Assembly: GCF_016801865.2 (NCBI RefSeq)
Contig: NC_068938.1
Location: 17,524,452 to 17,588,451, forward strand
DNA from: Culex pipiens pallens
Lineage: Eukaryota > Arthropoda > Insecta > Diptera > Culicidae
Direction of reading: 5' to 3'
DNA: 64,000 nucleotides
Shown: positions 10,100 through 20,550 of the stretch, piece after piece
Layout of the letters: every line of letters starts with the position of its first letter
Position numbering within the stretch: position 1 is the stretch's first letter
The notes under the pieces: generated by a model
The model's input: only the letters and a program-made list of their open reading frames with translations
Told to the model about the DNA's origin: nothing
Database searches by the model: none
Position numbers and translations under genes: made by a program

Positions 10100-13000
10100 A
10101 TGTCAATCCAAAAGCTTCGTGATCTGCTGAATTCCCTAGGATCCAGTGACTTCTCCGTGGAATCCTTTGCAAGCTGTTCCAATGCACTGCTCGACCTTAG
10201 TGTAAAAAATATCAAACTACCGGAAGACATCGAAATTCCGCTGCTCTACAAGCAGCAACGCTTCATGCTGAGGAACCTCGCCCAAAATTCGAAACCTGAA
10301 GCTGACGGAGAGGAGCTGCTCAGATCAATCGACCGGCTTGTGGCAGCGTTCGAACCACTTAAGCTGAATGCGAATGACGTACTTAACGTCAATGACGAAA
10401 CGCTGCTGAGAATGAAGCTGATTTTGGGTGAATTATGCTTTCTGAGAAATAGTGAACGGTTGGCGTTGATTCCGTTAAAAGAGGTGGCGTTCTGTGTGAC
10501 GATGTTCATTTTGGTGTTCAAGGAAAAGGAAGAATATCGTGCATTTAGGCTAATACTGAATAGAGTTAATGTTACGAAATTTCTTAGAGCAATATTGTCA
10601 AGTTTGCAGGAATTCAAAGTGGAAAAATTTGAAGCAAATTCTAACAGAAAAGTGTTCAAAAAGATTGCAAAAACATACAAAGTTGTTCACAAGCTATACA
10701 TTTTAAAAAGTGTGCAAAAAGATATTTCATCAGTGACAAAGTGTAGGAAGAATGAATGTTTAGAAATAATTGCGTTGCATGGAATATTTGACATTGTTTC
10801 CAAAAATGACGAATATTTCCATTACGTGAAACCATGTTTTGCAAATCTTGCACAATTTGCAAATCAATTACCCATCATTGAACATGTATCAAAACTATTG
10901 ATTATTTTACACCTTAAAAAGTTCATCAATCATTTCCTTAACAAAGCTAGAAGTTGCAGAACAGTTGATAATCTGAAATCACTTTTTCGCTTCGTTGAAG
11001 ATTTAGATTGTGTACGACTTGACATGATCAAATTACTCGCAGAATCATTGGAATGTTATGATGAAAATGTAAATACTGAATTGAAGATGTTTTTCAAGTG
11101 TTTGGAAAATTTAAATGCATCTTTATTTTATCGACTGCTTTTTATTTCCAAATTAGAACATGACGTTGATTATTTCATAAACATTATCGATTCAAACTTT
11201 ATTCAATTTGATGAAAATAAAATTCAAAAAAAGTTGACTGGAAACTTCAAACAAATCAATCCTGATATTAGGTTTGAAACACTTGAAAATCAAATTAATT
11301 TTAAATCAATTAAAAATCCATGGACACGTATTGAATCGATTGTATCAAGTATGCAAAACTTGATCTCCACCTACCAGTTTTCGTCAATTGATTTATTCGC
11401 CTCAAATTACACCAAGATTCCCAGTGAACTAAGAATCGCTTTGAGATATTTGCTAAAACACTATTACCATGCTTTGAAAGATTTGGGAATTCACTTTAAA
11501 GACCAGTGTTTTGATCACGAAAATCTCTGCAATTGTTTAAATATTTTCAACACCAACTTATTTGACCTGATTATAACATTAGTACTGACAGAATTATCGT
11601 TAAAGGAAATATCTGACAATAAAAAATTAAACAATCTGTTCGATTTGAATACCGATGCAATGAAACTGATGCAGACACATTTGGAAATCTTGAAATCGTT
11701 AAGAAATGGTGATGCCTTGGCGGCAGATCAAATGAAAAGAGAAGATTGGGAAAGAAAATATTTATTGAGCTTGGAACGAACAAAAGGTCCAACCTATTAC
11801 TGCTTAGAAACAGTCACGGGTGTAATTTCAGCAAAATTTTCTAAAAATGATAATTATTTATGTGGACTTTCAACCAACAAAATTTCTAAAGATTCAAAAC
11901 TTTACATTGCTTTGGTGCTCGAAAAATACCCGGAAGCACTTACTATGTGCCCTTCCGATATCAGATCTTATAACGAGCGAATGTTTGGTTGGAATGGCTT
12001 AATTGATGCTTTGATTGTTTCGGGAGTAGACATGACCTCGTGGAATCAAGAAACTGTAACAATAGTTGCTGAAAAATTGTCCAAATTTGGAAATAGTCAA
12101 TCACTAGAAAAATTGAGCGAATTTCATGCTCTACAAGGCATCGTAACAATGGCGATTTCAACAGGCGATGATGATTTTGTAACAAAAGTATTTGAAAAGT
12201 TTCCTCAAGAAATCAATGAACGTAACTTGACGAAAGCAATTGGATCGCATCTGAACAGTGCAGTATTGTCTATTTTAAAAGTTCAACCCAAACGTATGAT
12301 CGAATTTGTCCTAGTTGAATCAGTACGACTAAAGAATTATACACTTTTTGAAAACGTCATTAATCTCTTTCCAAAAATTCTTCCCAGAGCATTTTTAGCA
12401 GCAATTCTCCACAATCGACCAAAAATCATCAGAAAACTCTTGAATTACAGTAACGATTCTTCACTCATTAACAAAGCCCTCTACACTGCAGTTCAGCAGA
12501 AACGATGGAAAGTTGCAAACATTCTTTTAAATGAAGGCCGAGCTGATCCCAACGTTCGTTTCGACTCCGAATACACTGAATATGGCATTCCAATAGTTAC
12601 AGCCTTCCAAGGTGCTGTTGCCTGTGGAAAGCTGGGCTTTTTGAAAAAGTGCTCAACTGATGTTGAACTAAATCGGGACTTGTCCCTCATCACCCTCGCT
12701 GCGTCATCTGTCTCGCTGGAATTGATCAAATATTTGGTAAAGTTGGGATTTAACGCAGCTTACGAACCCGACGTTGTTCCATGTGTATTAGAAATTGGGT
12801 ATACCAAAATTTGGGAAGATACTTTTGAGTGTTTGACGTTGCGTCCGTGGGAAGGTCCGGACTCAACGCAGACCAGTTTGTACTTTGAAATCGAGCAGTT
12901 GAAAGCTCTTGGACACCTCGATCAAATTTTTCACTGTGAAGAGTTTCGAAAATCTGCTGCTCCAAAATTGATGCGACTTGTAGCCAGACGTATGAAGCTG

Positions 13001-16000
13001 TACACAACGTTTCAAAATGATTTCTGTGTTGATAAAATTGAAGCTACCGATTTAAACGATCCAACATTAGCACTACATAGTTTTCAGAGGCATTTGAAAC
13101 AGAATTGCTCTGAAATGACTTTGAAGAAAAATATATTAAATTTTTACTGCAGCAATCCGCATGAGTACGTGTTTTGTGAGCTGACATTCGTTAGCCCTTC
13201 TGAAATTTACAGTGATGAGAGAGAGGAGATGACTGAACTGTTGGAAGAAGCTAACGTCACTTGTGATCTCATTTTGGAGAAAATTAATGGAAAATTCGAT
13301 GAATCTTTCGAAAATATATTAAAAATATTTGATATAAAAATGTATGAAGGTGACACGCTATGCTCTAGATTTAAAGTTTATCAATTAAACACTTTATCTT
13401 GTACAGTTGAACTTCAGCCAAATGTTTTAAATCTTTCAATTAATAACAAACTTTTGAACATCGATTGTCGAGCAATTCTTTTCCAGTTGGCTATCGGTTC
13501 TGGAGATGTACGCTCACTAGCCCAACTTTTGTGTGAGGACCAGGCCGAAGAATACGTTGGGCTCAACTCGGAACTGTTCAAAACGGTTGTCGATTTCGAA
13601 GGAAAAGAACAGACTAGCATGGCTGTGATGCTGCTCGAAGTTGGTCTCAAAAGCTGGAATTCGAAATCGGTGCGTTCAATAATAGACTTCGCAATATCCA
13701 AAGATTGCTCAAAACTCGCTCAGCTAGTTCTGTCATCCGACTGCTTTGGACTGACGGCTGAAGAAGAGTTCGAAAAGGTCATTCAGTACGGTTCAGTTCA
13801 GATTTATGAACTGTTTCTCAGCACAGTTTCTTACGACAAAACTGAAATGTTCAAGCAAGTTTGTAATGCCCTGCAAAGCTTGAGCTGTAAGGAGATTGAG
13901 GTTGAGGTGGAATTGCAAATGTTTCTACAATATCAACTGGCAAACTTTGGATTTGAACATCTTTGCGCTGACCCAAAAACACCGAAAAATTATGGAGAAT
14001 GGCTAGAGTCCATCGATTTCTTGGTTGAGTGGATTAGCATTTTATCAAACAGAGCAGATGCGAACAGTTATTTGGGAATCGATAACGAAGTCCTGTTTCG
14101 TCTCAGGATGATTCACAATCAACTCTACTTGATCAAAGACAATGTACAGTTGAGGAAAGTTCCTATCAGGGAGGTGACCTTTCTGTTGGCTGTTTTCCTA
14201 AAAATATTCAAAGAAAAAGAATACGATATGTACCGAATGGTGATCAACAAACCATTGTTGATGAAATTCTTGACATCAATCTCTATCGATTTAAATGCAT
14301 TTAGAGACGAATTCAAAAGAGTAACCTCTGCAATGAACTCAATCATGACAAGTCTGAATAGTCGGGCTCGTCAAGATCTGGAACCCGTTTGGACATCTGA
14401 TTCTTCTTTGCCAACCTTAAGTGACAACATTTGGAACAGGTTGAGTTCGAAAAAGTTCAAAGATGTCCATTTTTGTAACATAATTGATGAAGTGTTTTGC
14501 ACAGAATTAGTCGATTTCACATATTCACGTAAATCACGTAGAATTTTCGCGGAAATCAAAGAAACTTTTTCCCGTGTCAAACAGATGTACTCGCTGTGCA
14601 AGATCGCCAAATCTTTAGATTTCAATAAATCGCTCATTTTATCCCATGAAGAATCTTCGGAAATCAGCCAGGACCAATCGGGGAAAAAGGAATGCTACGT
14701 TACAATCATAAAAAGATTTACTCAGATTTTCGGAGAATGCATTAAAAGCACTTCAAATACACCCAACATTTCAAAAGCTATAAGTAACGTTTTAGAGACA
14801 GTTTTGTGGTCTGAGGTTCAGCAAAACAAGACCATAAGGGATGTGTCCTGCCACAAGTTTCCCATGATAAAGAAATTCTTGACCGTTCGAGATCTTTTTG
14901 TTTGCTACATGTATTTGCCAAAATACATGTTGAATGTCGAAATTATAGTAAAAATTTTGATCGTCTCCACGTGCTTTGAATATTTTCGCTGGCATTTCAA
15001 GTCTTTGCTGCGATCATCATGTTTGAAAACGCTTCAAGAATTGATCCGTTTTGTCGGAGACCAAACGGAGTTAGTTAAATTGCAAGTTAACTTTTTGGAT
15101 GATGTTAGAAAATTTTGCATTGACGATGAAAAAAGTAGAAGTGAAAAGTTGTTGGAAAATTGTACGCCTGACATGAGGGACATTTTTTTGCAAGCTCAAA
15201 AACAAGGTGAAAAACGAGCAAAAGTTTTAAACTGCCTTGAAAAAATGCAAATCACCAATTTTTTCTACGATTATGATACCTATCAAGCTGTAGTATTTTC
15301 CACGTTGAACGTTCGAGTGTGCCATCGAATGATTGAGATGAATTTAGAGAAAAGTCGAATCAGTAAAAAATCGTTCTTTCAACTTGTAACCGAAAATTGG
15401 TTCTTTTTGAATTATGATGCACCTGAATTGATTTCCAGTTATTTACCAGACTCGATCATGGGTGCCATGGTAACTGCTCAAAAAATGTTTGAAATTGAAA
15501 CTAAGGCAATGCAGAAGTACTATTGTAAGGAAGATGTTGCTCAGATTTGTGAGTCTTTGCTTGCTGAGAGTGACATTTCTCTAAAAGAAAGGCTTTCACT
15601 AGAAGCTGCACTTTACCACAAACTGGACAAATTTTATTTCAAAGATATTTTCTTGATTGATTCGAAATTCGATGCCATCGACAAAGTTATGCCCAAGGAA
15701 AGGATCCCAAGGTTCGCGAGTAAAGTACAAAATATTAGGACAAAAAATTTAAAGGAGTTGAAGCAAATTACCCTAGATTTGCAGCTTTTAATCCAGAATC
15801 TTTTGAAAAAACACAACTGTGAAACAATCAACAAAATGATCGCAAACTGGAAAAATATTCCCACCGAAAGTATGTTGGCGTTTGAGTTCTGGATGCTCGA
15901 GCTAAGCGAAATACTAATTACAACCAAACAGTTTCAGGACAATTTCCACACCATCAAAGGGGATGTTCAGATGATTTGTGGGCGAAACTTCCGAAACTAT

Positions 16001-18874
16001 CTCGCTCACGATAGTATTTCTTATGATCTGCTCACCAATAGTTCACGAATGAAGGTGCTTGTAAACGCACTGGCGATGGTCAATATTGACTGGAAACTTT
16101 TTTGCCACCCTGAAAAGAGGGATCTGCCGGAGATTAGAAATGTGAAAGAGGAAGGAATCTCAATCATTTTGGGGGAGGATTGTTTAAGGAGGTCAGTAAT
16201 TGAGGGAGATTTTGACTGCTTTACCAACCGAGGTGTTCTACCTCTAGGCAAATTTTGGACGGCTATTGGTCCTTATGGAGGATTACAATCGCTAAGCACA
16301 AATGAATTGGTGAATTACAACGAATGTGAGAAAAATTCAGATGGCAACATTTCTAACATCAATTTTAAATTATATAACAACATAAGAAAGGATAACTTTG
16401 AAACTGCTTTAGAATTGACGAGAAAAGATTCGTGGAGTTCCTTCTTTGAATCGTTCAGATTTCCTGTCAGTATTTGGAGACCCATGGGAAGATTGGTGAA
16501 ATTCTTGGGTCGAAAGGGGGACATTTCCGCCGTTTTCGACCTACTAAATCACTTTGGTTCCAAATTAGAAATCGTACTCATGCTGGTTGGAAGTCAAGAG
16601 TTGAAAACGATTACACTTACTGTTAAACCGTCACTTCTTTTGTCGTCACAAATCAGTACAATCGTTCGGTCTGACTCATTAAGTGATTTACAAAATATGG
16701 ATTTTCTTTTGAGCAGCACCGAAGTATTGTCACCGAATGTGTTGAACTTACTTCAAGAAATGGTTTGTTGCAACAACATTTTTGCCTTTAAATTCACGAT
16801 TGAAAATTTTAAATTCAGTTCCCATGAAGATGCTGAAAGAATATTAATCAGTTGCGTGGTATCAGGCCGAATCAAAATGGTTGAAGTTTTTACTGAAAAA
16901 TACGCAAACAATTCTTTCAATTTAGATCGAGCGCTTCAGATGGCAGCTTCGCATAACAGAGGAACGTTGGTCAAATATTTGCAGCTCAAAGGGGCTAATT
17001 TGGTTCAAATTGATGAATTCAGGAAAATTGGCGTCACAGATTTTGGATGTTTGAAGTATGTGGCGCAATTTCCAATAGTTTTGCCCGAAGGATACCACTT
17101 GCATGTTGAGTTGCCAAATGTTGGCAAGTTTTCACTTGCGGACATGGAACTGTTGTTGAAGTCTGGTTACAACATTATGCGAAGTCATCAATTTTTCCGA
17201 TATGTTTTGAAATTAGAAGACGAGCGAATATTGAGTCTGGTTGAAAACAAAATTTTTGATTTTAAAGCTGTGACATTGTGTGATGAAAATATGATTGAAT
17301 GGCTCCGAGTTGTGCGAGAATGCAAAGTGTTGAATTATTTGACTGCCAATTTGTTGATCCATTGCATGAAGAACAAGCCAGACTTATTTGGAAGAATTTT
17401 GGATCGGATCAAAATATTTGGAACGACTGATGAAGGATATGGCGTTGAAATAGTTAACCAGTTTGGCAATGCAGAGTTAGACACAAGTGCTTTGGATTTA
17501 TGTACAGATGTTGAGAAATGTTTGGAAAACTCTGAAGATGTATATTTTGAACGTGAATTTGAAAGGGAACTTGTGTGCATAGATTCACACGAAAATATTG
17601 AAATGGTAAAAGTTTTGTACATAATTTATGATATTCAAGAGTTACCAAAAATTTCTCAAAACGAACAAATTGCCTTCTATAATGAGCATTTGACATTTTA
17701 TCAAATTTATCAAAATATTTTACAAATTTTGAACGATCTTGAAGTTTTGGAGAATGCAACAATTGTAACAGTTAGGTTTGAATATTCAAACATATTTTAT
17801 CGTGTTCTAAAGATATCGTCAAAGACGGTCATACTAAGATGTTTAGGAAGAATGTTCCCAATCCAGGAAATGATAAATACTAAAGATCCCATTGGAAGAA
17901 CAATTTTGTTTGACGTGAAAACTTATAAAAATTTTAAACTTTTAATCGAATGTGGCGCAGATTTGTCTGTAGTAAATAATGATGAAGAAAGTCCCCTCCC
18001 GGGATACATTCTGTGGCCCTGGTCTGAACTGGAACCGGTGTTCAAGTATTGCTTGGAAAATGGCGTTTGTAACTCCAAAAGAGTCCATCTGTTCCATGCC
18101 CGAACCCGGTGGAACCTTTCCTTGCTGACCGTGGCAGTTATAAACGGTGCTGCCGAGGCTGTCCAATTTTTAATCACCAACGGGGTAGATCAAGCGGCTT
18201 ACGAACTCGGAGGATTTTTCCCCTTGCTGGCAGCCGTTAGCCTGCAACGAATTGATGTCGTGGAAGTTTTGTTGAATCACAGTCACGAAACTGTCAACTG
18301 GTGGCGCAAGGGCTATTCTTTCACACCTCTACTTCAAGCAGTCACAAGAAATAACGTAATTTTGGTGAAAATGCTGCTCGATGCTGGAGCAAATGTGAGT
18401 TTTCTGTACAGTGGGTTAACCATTTTTGGAGTTGCAATTAAACGTCAGGCTGATCGAGCCCTGAAAGTGCTGTTGGAGCACATCAAGCAAAATAAATCAC
18501 ACGTCGTAGCGGATTGCAACACCAATTCCAGCCCAATTCAGACCGCTCTGCTCACCGGCAATGTGGAAATGTTTCAAATAGTTTTGGAATGGGAAATTGA
18601 AGGGTCCGTTGAGAACTTGACCCCATCATCGATAGAAAGAATGAAGATTTGTTTCAACGAACCTAGATCGAATGGCAATTCCATTTATGCGCTTGCTAAA
18701 TTTACGGGGAATATTAAAATCATCGATTTTATTCACAAATGTGTGGAACGCGGAGAGCAAGTTTTGGGTGATAGAATTGAACTAGATACAAATGTAAATT
18801 TAGATAAAATGGTAGAATATACTATTTCTGCGGTTGATATCGGTAATTTAGTAGATAATTGTGATGTATTTTAA
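10100..18874 (+). CDS. Giant ankyrin-repeat protein with HEPN ribonuclease-like domain (paralogue 1)
   Basis: Unbroken 2924-aa frame without introns; not a named gene I recognise. Two diverged halves are visible. Half A (about 1-1270) has a helical N-terminal domain (1-175), a degenerate HEPN-like segment (about 408-505) and ankyrin-like helical repeats (about 665-945). Half B (from about 1274) repeats this plan: helical domain (about 1275-1415), HEPN domain (about 1885-2000) with RNYLAH at R1965-H1970, and ankyrin-like repeats (about 2110-2360). A canonical ankyrin block (about 2595-2880) closes the protein. R-N-x3-H is the HEPN nuclease signature (HEPN superfamily, including Cas13 and the RNase L KEN domain). 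No signal peptide or convincing membrane span is seen, so a cytosolic location is likely. The ATG is supported by the paralogue, which starts with the same residues (MS.Q.LRDLLNSLGSSDF). RNA cleavage is inferred. A purely structural ankyrin scaffold is the alternative. Confidence 0.88.
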   Translation: MSIQKLRDLLNSLGSSDFSVESFASCSNALLDLSVKNIKLPEDIEIPLLYKQQRFMLRNLAQNSKPEADGEELLRSIDRLVAAFEPLKLNANDVLNVNDETLLRMKLILGELCFLRNSERLALIPLKEVAFCVTMFILVFKEKEEYRAFRLILNRVNVTKFLRAILSSLQEFKVEKFEANSNRKVFKKIAKTYKVVHKLYILKSVQKDISSVTKCRKNECLEIIALHGIFDIVSKNDEYFHYVKPCFANLAQFANQLPIIEHVSKLLIILHLKKFINHFLNKARSCRTVDNLKSLFRFVEDLDCVRLDMIKLLAESLECYDENVNTELKMFFKCLENLNASLFYRLLFISKLEHDVDYFINIIDSNFIQFDENKIQKKLTGNFKQINPDIRFETLENQINFKSIKNPWTRIESIVSSMQNLISTYQFSSIDLFASNYTKIPSELRIALRYLLKHYYHALKDLGIHFKDQCFDHENLCNCLNIFNTNLFDLIITLVLTELSLKEISDNKKLNNLFDLNTDAMKLMQTHLEILKSLRNGDALAADQMKREDWERKYLLSLERTKGPTYYCLETVTGVISAKFSKNDNYLCGLSTNKISKDSKLYIALVLEKYPEALTMCPSDIRSYNERMFGWNGLIDALIVSGVDMTSWNQETVTIVAEKLSKFGNSQSLEKLSEFHALQGIVTMAISTGDDDFVTKVFEKFPQEINERNLTKAIGSHLNSAVLSILKVQPKRMIEFVLVESVRLKNYTLFENVINLFPKILPRAFLAAILHNRPKIIRKLLNYSNDSSLINKALYTAVQQKRWKVANILLNEGRADPNVRFDSEYTEYGIPIVTAFQGAVACGKLGFLKKCSTDVELNRDLSLITLAASSVSLELIKYLVKLGFNAAYEPDVVPCVLEIGYTKIWEDTFECLTLRPWEGPDSTQTSLYFEIEQLKALGHLDQIFHCEEFRKSAAPKLMRLVARRMKLYTTFQNDFCVDKIEATDLNDPTLALHSFQRHLKQNCSEMTLKKNILNFYCSNPHEYVFCELTFVSPSEIYSDEREEMTELLEEANVTCDLILEKINGKFDESFENILKIFDIKMYEGDTLCSRFKVYQLNTLSCTVELQPNVLNLSINNKLLNIDCRAILFQLAIGSGDVRSLAQLLCEDQAEEYVGLNSELFKTVVDFEGKEQTSMAVMLLEVGLKSWNSKSVRSIIDFAISKDCSKLAQLVLSSDCFGLTAEEEFEKVIQYGSVQIYELFLSTVSYDKTEMFKQVCNALQSLSCKEIEVEVELQMFLQYQLANFGFEHLCADPKTPKNYGEWLESIDFLVEWISILSNRADANSYLGIDNEVLFRLRMIHNQLYLIKDNVQLRKVPIREVTFLLAVFLKIFKEKEYDMYRMVINKPLLMKFLTSISIDLNAFRDEFKRVTSAMNSIMTSLNSRARQDLEPVWTSDSSLPTLSDNIWNRLSSKKFKDVHFCNIIDEVFCTELVDFTYSRKSRRIFAEIKETFSRVKQMYSLCKIAKSLDFNKSLILSHEESSEISQDQSGKKECYVTIIKRFTQIFGECIKSTSNTPNISKAISNVLETVLWSEVQQNKTIRDVSCHKFPMIKKFLTVRDLFVCYMYLPKYMLNVEIIVKILIVSTCFEYFRWHFKSLLRSSCLKTLQELIRFVGDQTELVKLQVNFLDDVRKFCIDDEKSRSEKLLENCTPDMRDIFLQAQKQGEKRAKVLNCLEKMQITNFFYDYDTYQAVVFSTLNVRVCHRMIEMNLEKSRISKKSFFQLVTENWFFLNYDAPELISSYLPDSIMGAMVTAQKMFEIETKAMQKYYCKEDVAQICESLLAESDISLKERLSLEAALYHKLDKFYFKDIFLIDSKFDAIDKVMPKERIPRFASKVQNIRTKNLKELKQITLDLQLLIQNLLKKHNCETINKMIANWKNIPTESMLAFEFWMLELSEILITTKQFQDNFHTIKGDVQMICGRNFRNYLAHDSISYDLLTNSSRMKVLVNALAMVNIDWKLFCHPEKRDLPEIRNVKEEGISIILGEDCLRRSVIEGDFDCFTNRGVLPLGKFWTAIGPYGGLQSLSTNELVNYNECEKNSDGNISNINFKLYNNIRKDNFETALELTRKDSWSSFFESFRFPVSIWRPMGRLVKFLGRKGDISAVFDLLNHFGSKLEIVLMLVGSQELKTITLTVKPSLLLSSQISTIVRSDSLSDLQNMDFLLSSTEVLSPNVLNLLQEMVCCNNIFAFKFTIENFKFSSHEDAERILISCVVSGRIKMVEVFTEKYANNSFNLDRALQMAASHNRGTLVKYLQLKGANLVQIDEFRKIGVTDFGCLKYVAQFPIVLPEGYHLHVELPNVGKFSLADMELLLKSGYNIMRSHQFFRYVLKLEDERILSLVENKIFDFKAVTLCDENMIEWLRVVRECKVLNYLTANLLIHCMKNKPDLFGRILDRIKIFGTTDEGYGVEIVNQFGNAELDTSALDLCTDVEKCLENSEDVYFEREFERELVCIDSHENIEMVKVLYIIYDIQELPKISQNEQIAFYNEHLTFYQIYQNILQILNDLEVLENATIVTVRFEYSNIFYRVLKISSKTVILRCLGRMFPIQEMINTKDPIGRTILFDVKTYKNFKLLIECGADLSVVNNDEESPLPGYILWPWSELEPVFKYCLENGVCNSKRVHLFHARTRWNLSLLTVAVINGAAEAVQFLITNGVDQAAYELGGFFPLLAAVSLQRIDVVEVLLNHSHETVNWWRKGYSFTPLLQAVTRNNVILVKMLLDAGANVSFLYSGLTIFGVAIKRQADRALKVLLEHIKQNKSHVVADCNTNSSPIQTALLTGNVEMFQIVLEWEIEGSVENLTPSSIERMKICFNEPRSNGNSIYALAKFTGNIKIIDFIHKCVERGEQVLGDRIELDTNVNLDKMVEYTISAVDIGNLVDNCDVF

Positions 18875-18897
18875 AAAGACAATTTTAGAATTGATAA

Positions 18898-18903
18898 AAT
18901 AAA
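18898..18903 (+). terminator. Polyadenylation signal of first giant gene
   Basis: AATAAA begins 24 nt after the stop codon, implying an unusually short 3'UTR for a roughly 9-kb message. Confidence 0.55.
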
Positions 18904-18981
18904 CACATCTAATAATGACAAAAAGGCTTTGATTTAACTTATATCCCTTTTCCGTGAAACTTTCAAGCAAGGATGCAAATA

Positions 18982-19590
18982 AAAAAACGTTTCTTAATCC
19001 ACCATTAGGTGGTTGGTGCCTTCCTCACATTTACAATTTAATTCAACTCCGAAGTTGTCCTTATCCAGATTTGCATTGTTTCCAAATCAAGTTCCAGCAC
19101 CGAAAAAGACTTGATGAAAATAAGTTTATGAGTAAAAAAAAATCTTATACAGACTTTTCCAGAAAACATGCAGACTATCATTTGAAGCAATGTAGAACCG
19201 GGCGTTTCACATCTGGTGCGAGTCGACTCTCGCACGTAAACAAAAAGACCCGGCCTTTTGAGGTTATGCAAAAATCACCCTTTTTTGTATCTACAAAAAA
19301 ACTTTTTCATGGCATAACTTTAAAAGTACTTCACTAAACAGAATAAAATTTAATAGGGTCTTAGGGGACCCCAAAACGAACAGAATAAGGCGGATCCGGC
19401 CAAAATCGGTTCAGCCAGTTCTGAGAAAATCGTGTGGAAAAAAAATCATGTCTACACACATCCCCACAGACATTTGTTCAGAATTTGATTCTGAGTCGAT
19501 AGGTATACGTGAAGGTATATCTAGGAGTCGTATTTAAGAAGTTCATTTTTCGAGTGATTTTATAGCCTTTCCTCAGTGAGGAAGGCAAAA
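18982..19590 (+). mobile_element. Interspersed repeat (family also at 53244-54290), copy without CA expansion
   Basis: Starts 'aaaacgtttcttaatcc' with 'aggtggttggtgccttcctc' and ends 'tagcctttcctcagtgagg' plus 'aaggcaaaa'. The same ends and the internal 'gattctgagtcgatagg' and 'cgagtgattttatag' words occur at 53244-54290. The terminal GCCTTCCTC words are inverted repeats. Here the microsatellite site is only a short 'ctacacacatcccc', so the long CA array of the other copy arose within the family. It lies just beyond the polyadenylation signal, between the two paralogous genes. Confidence 0.7.
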
Positions 19591-19654
19591 CAGGTTTCCC
19601 AGGGTAACATTGACAGTATTACTGTTTTTTCTAAATTTATTTAATATGTAAGAT

Positions 19655-20002
19655 TTGCCACAAGTTTTATATTAAAAAAACGAGTCGTAGTCGTCCAACG
19701 AGATTCACCGAATTTTGCAATAAGTTCCATACAACATTTTTGCAATTCCGAAACACACACAATTGTTTGTCAAGTGTCCACAAACATATTTAGTCAATCC
19801 ACTGTTTGATTCAAAACAATGTTGAAAAGTATTACTTTTCAAAACAAGTGCAGAAAAGTTCATTCTTTCAGCATTCCATTTTAGGGCTGAAAAGTTCTAC
19901 ATTTGTTTTGAAAAGTCTTCCTTTCCGATTCTGTTATGTAGGCTTTTTTGTCGTTCAAGTATGACAGGAATTGTAAATAGTTTCACGACGGAATTGCAAA
20001 AA
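19655..20002 (+). repeat. Interspersed repeat, 'GCAACAAGTT' family copy
   Basis: Shares ordered segments with 55885-56245 and partly 31967-32076: a degenerate 'ttgcc-acaag', 'cgagtcgta', 'ccaacgag-ttcaccga', 'agttccatacaacattttt', 'ttacttttcaaaacaagtg' and 'agtttcacgacggaattgc'. Ends are roughly inverted (TTGCAAC / GAATTGCAA). Non-coding. Confidence 0.6.
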
Positions 20003-20237
20003 TGAGTTTACGGCGAATTTGCTGAGGGTTAATCACGGCCACACACGCATCAGCTTGATATTCATTTGAAACATGATCACGCTGAATTCACGATGAACTT
20101 CACATTGAAACAAGACTTAGTATCGAGAGTGAATCGAAACAGAGAGCTGCGCGCACAAGAGAGAGCAGATGGTTTGAAGCTGTTTGAGTTTACTAAAGAG
20201 CGTGAGTCCCTTGAGCAGCTGGTCGAGATATTCATAC

Positions 20238-20268
20238 TTAGTGTCACTTTTGAGTCAACTGGATGTGC
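20238..20268 (+). promoter_or_regulatory. Candidate core promoter of second giant gene
   Basis: Homologous to 9741-9770 upstream of the first giant gene ('gtgtcacttttgagt' followed by 'ggatgtg'). The initiator word is TTAGT rather than TCAGT. It is one of few upstream stretches still alignable between the paralogues. Confidence 0.35.
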
Positions 20269-20464
20269 AGTTTCGTTCTTGAGCGTGTAGATTGATGTAA
20301 ATAACAATGAGTTTACATTTTTGAAAATTTTATTTCGGTAGATAACACAGTGGCCATGTAAGTATTAATATTAAGTGACTTGACTAGGTTATAAAAACTA
20401 TTTTACAGACAACCCTTGAATCCTGTTTCCAATTCTTGAGTGCTTGTCATCAGATGTAACTACT

Positions 20465-20539
20465 GTAAGTATACTTCTAGTGTAGATCAAATCTGCCAAC
20501 CTAAAATGTTCTTATTAATGTAAACCCATATTTAACTAG
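20465..20539 (+). other. Predicted 5'UTR intron, second giant gene
   Basis: Donor GTAAGT at 20465 and acceptor TTAACTAG ending at 20539 give a 75-nt intron ending 11 nt before the start codon. It mirrors the intron of the first gene. A further upstream intron (about 20358-20408, donor GTAAGT) would be only 51 nt. Confidence 0.45.
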
Positions 20540-20550
20540 AGTGACAGAAA

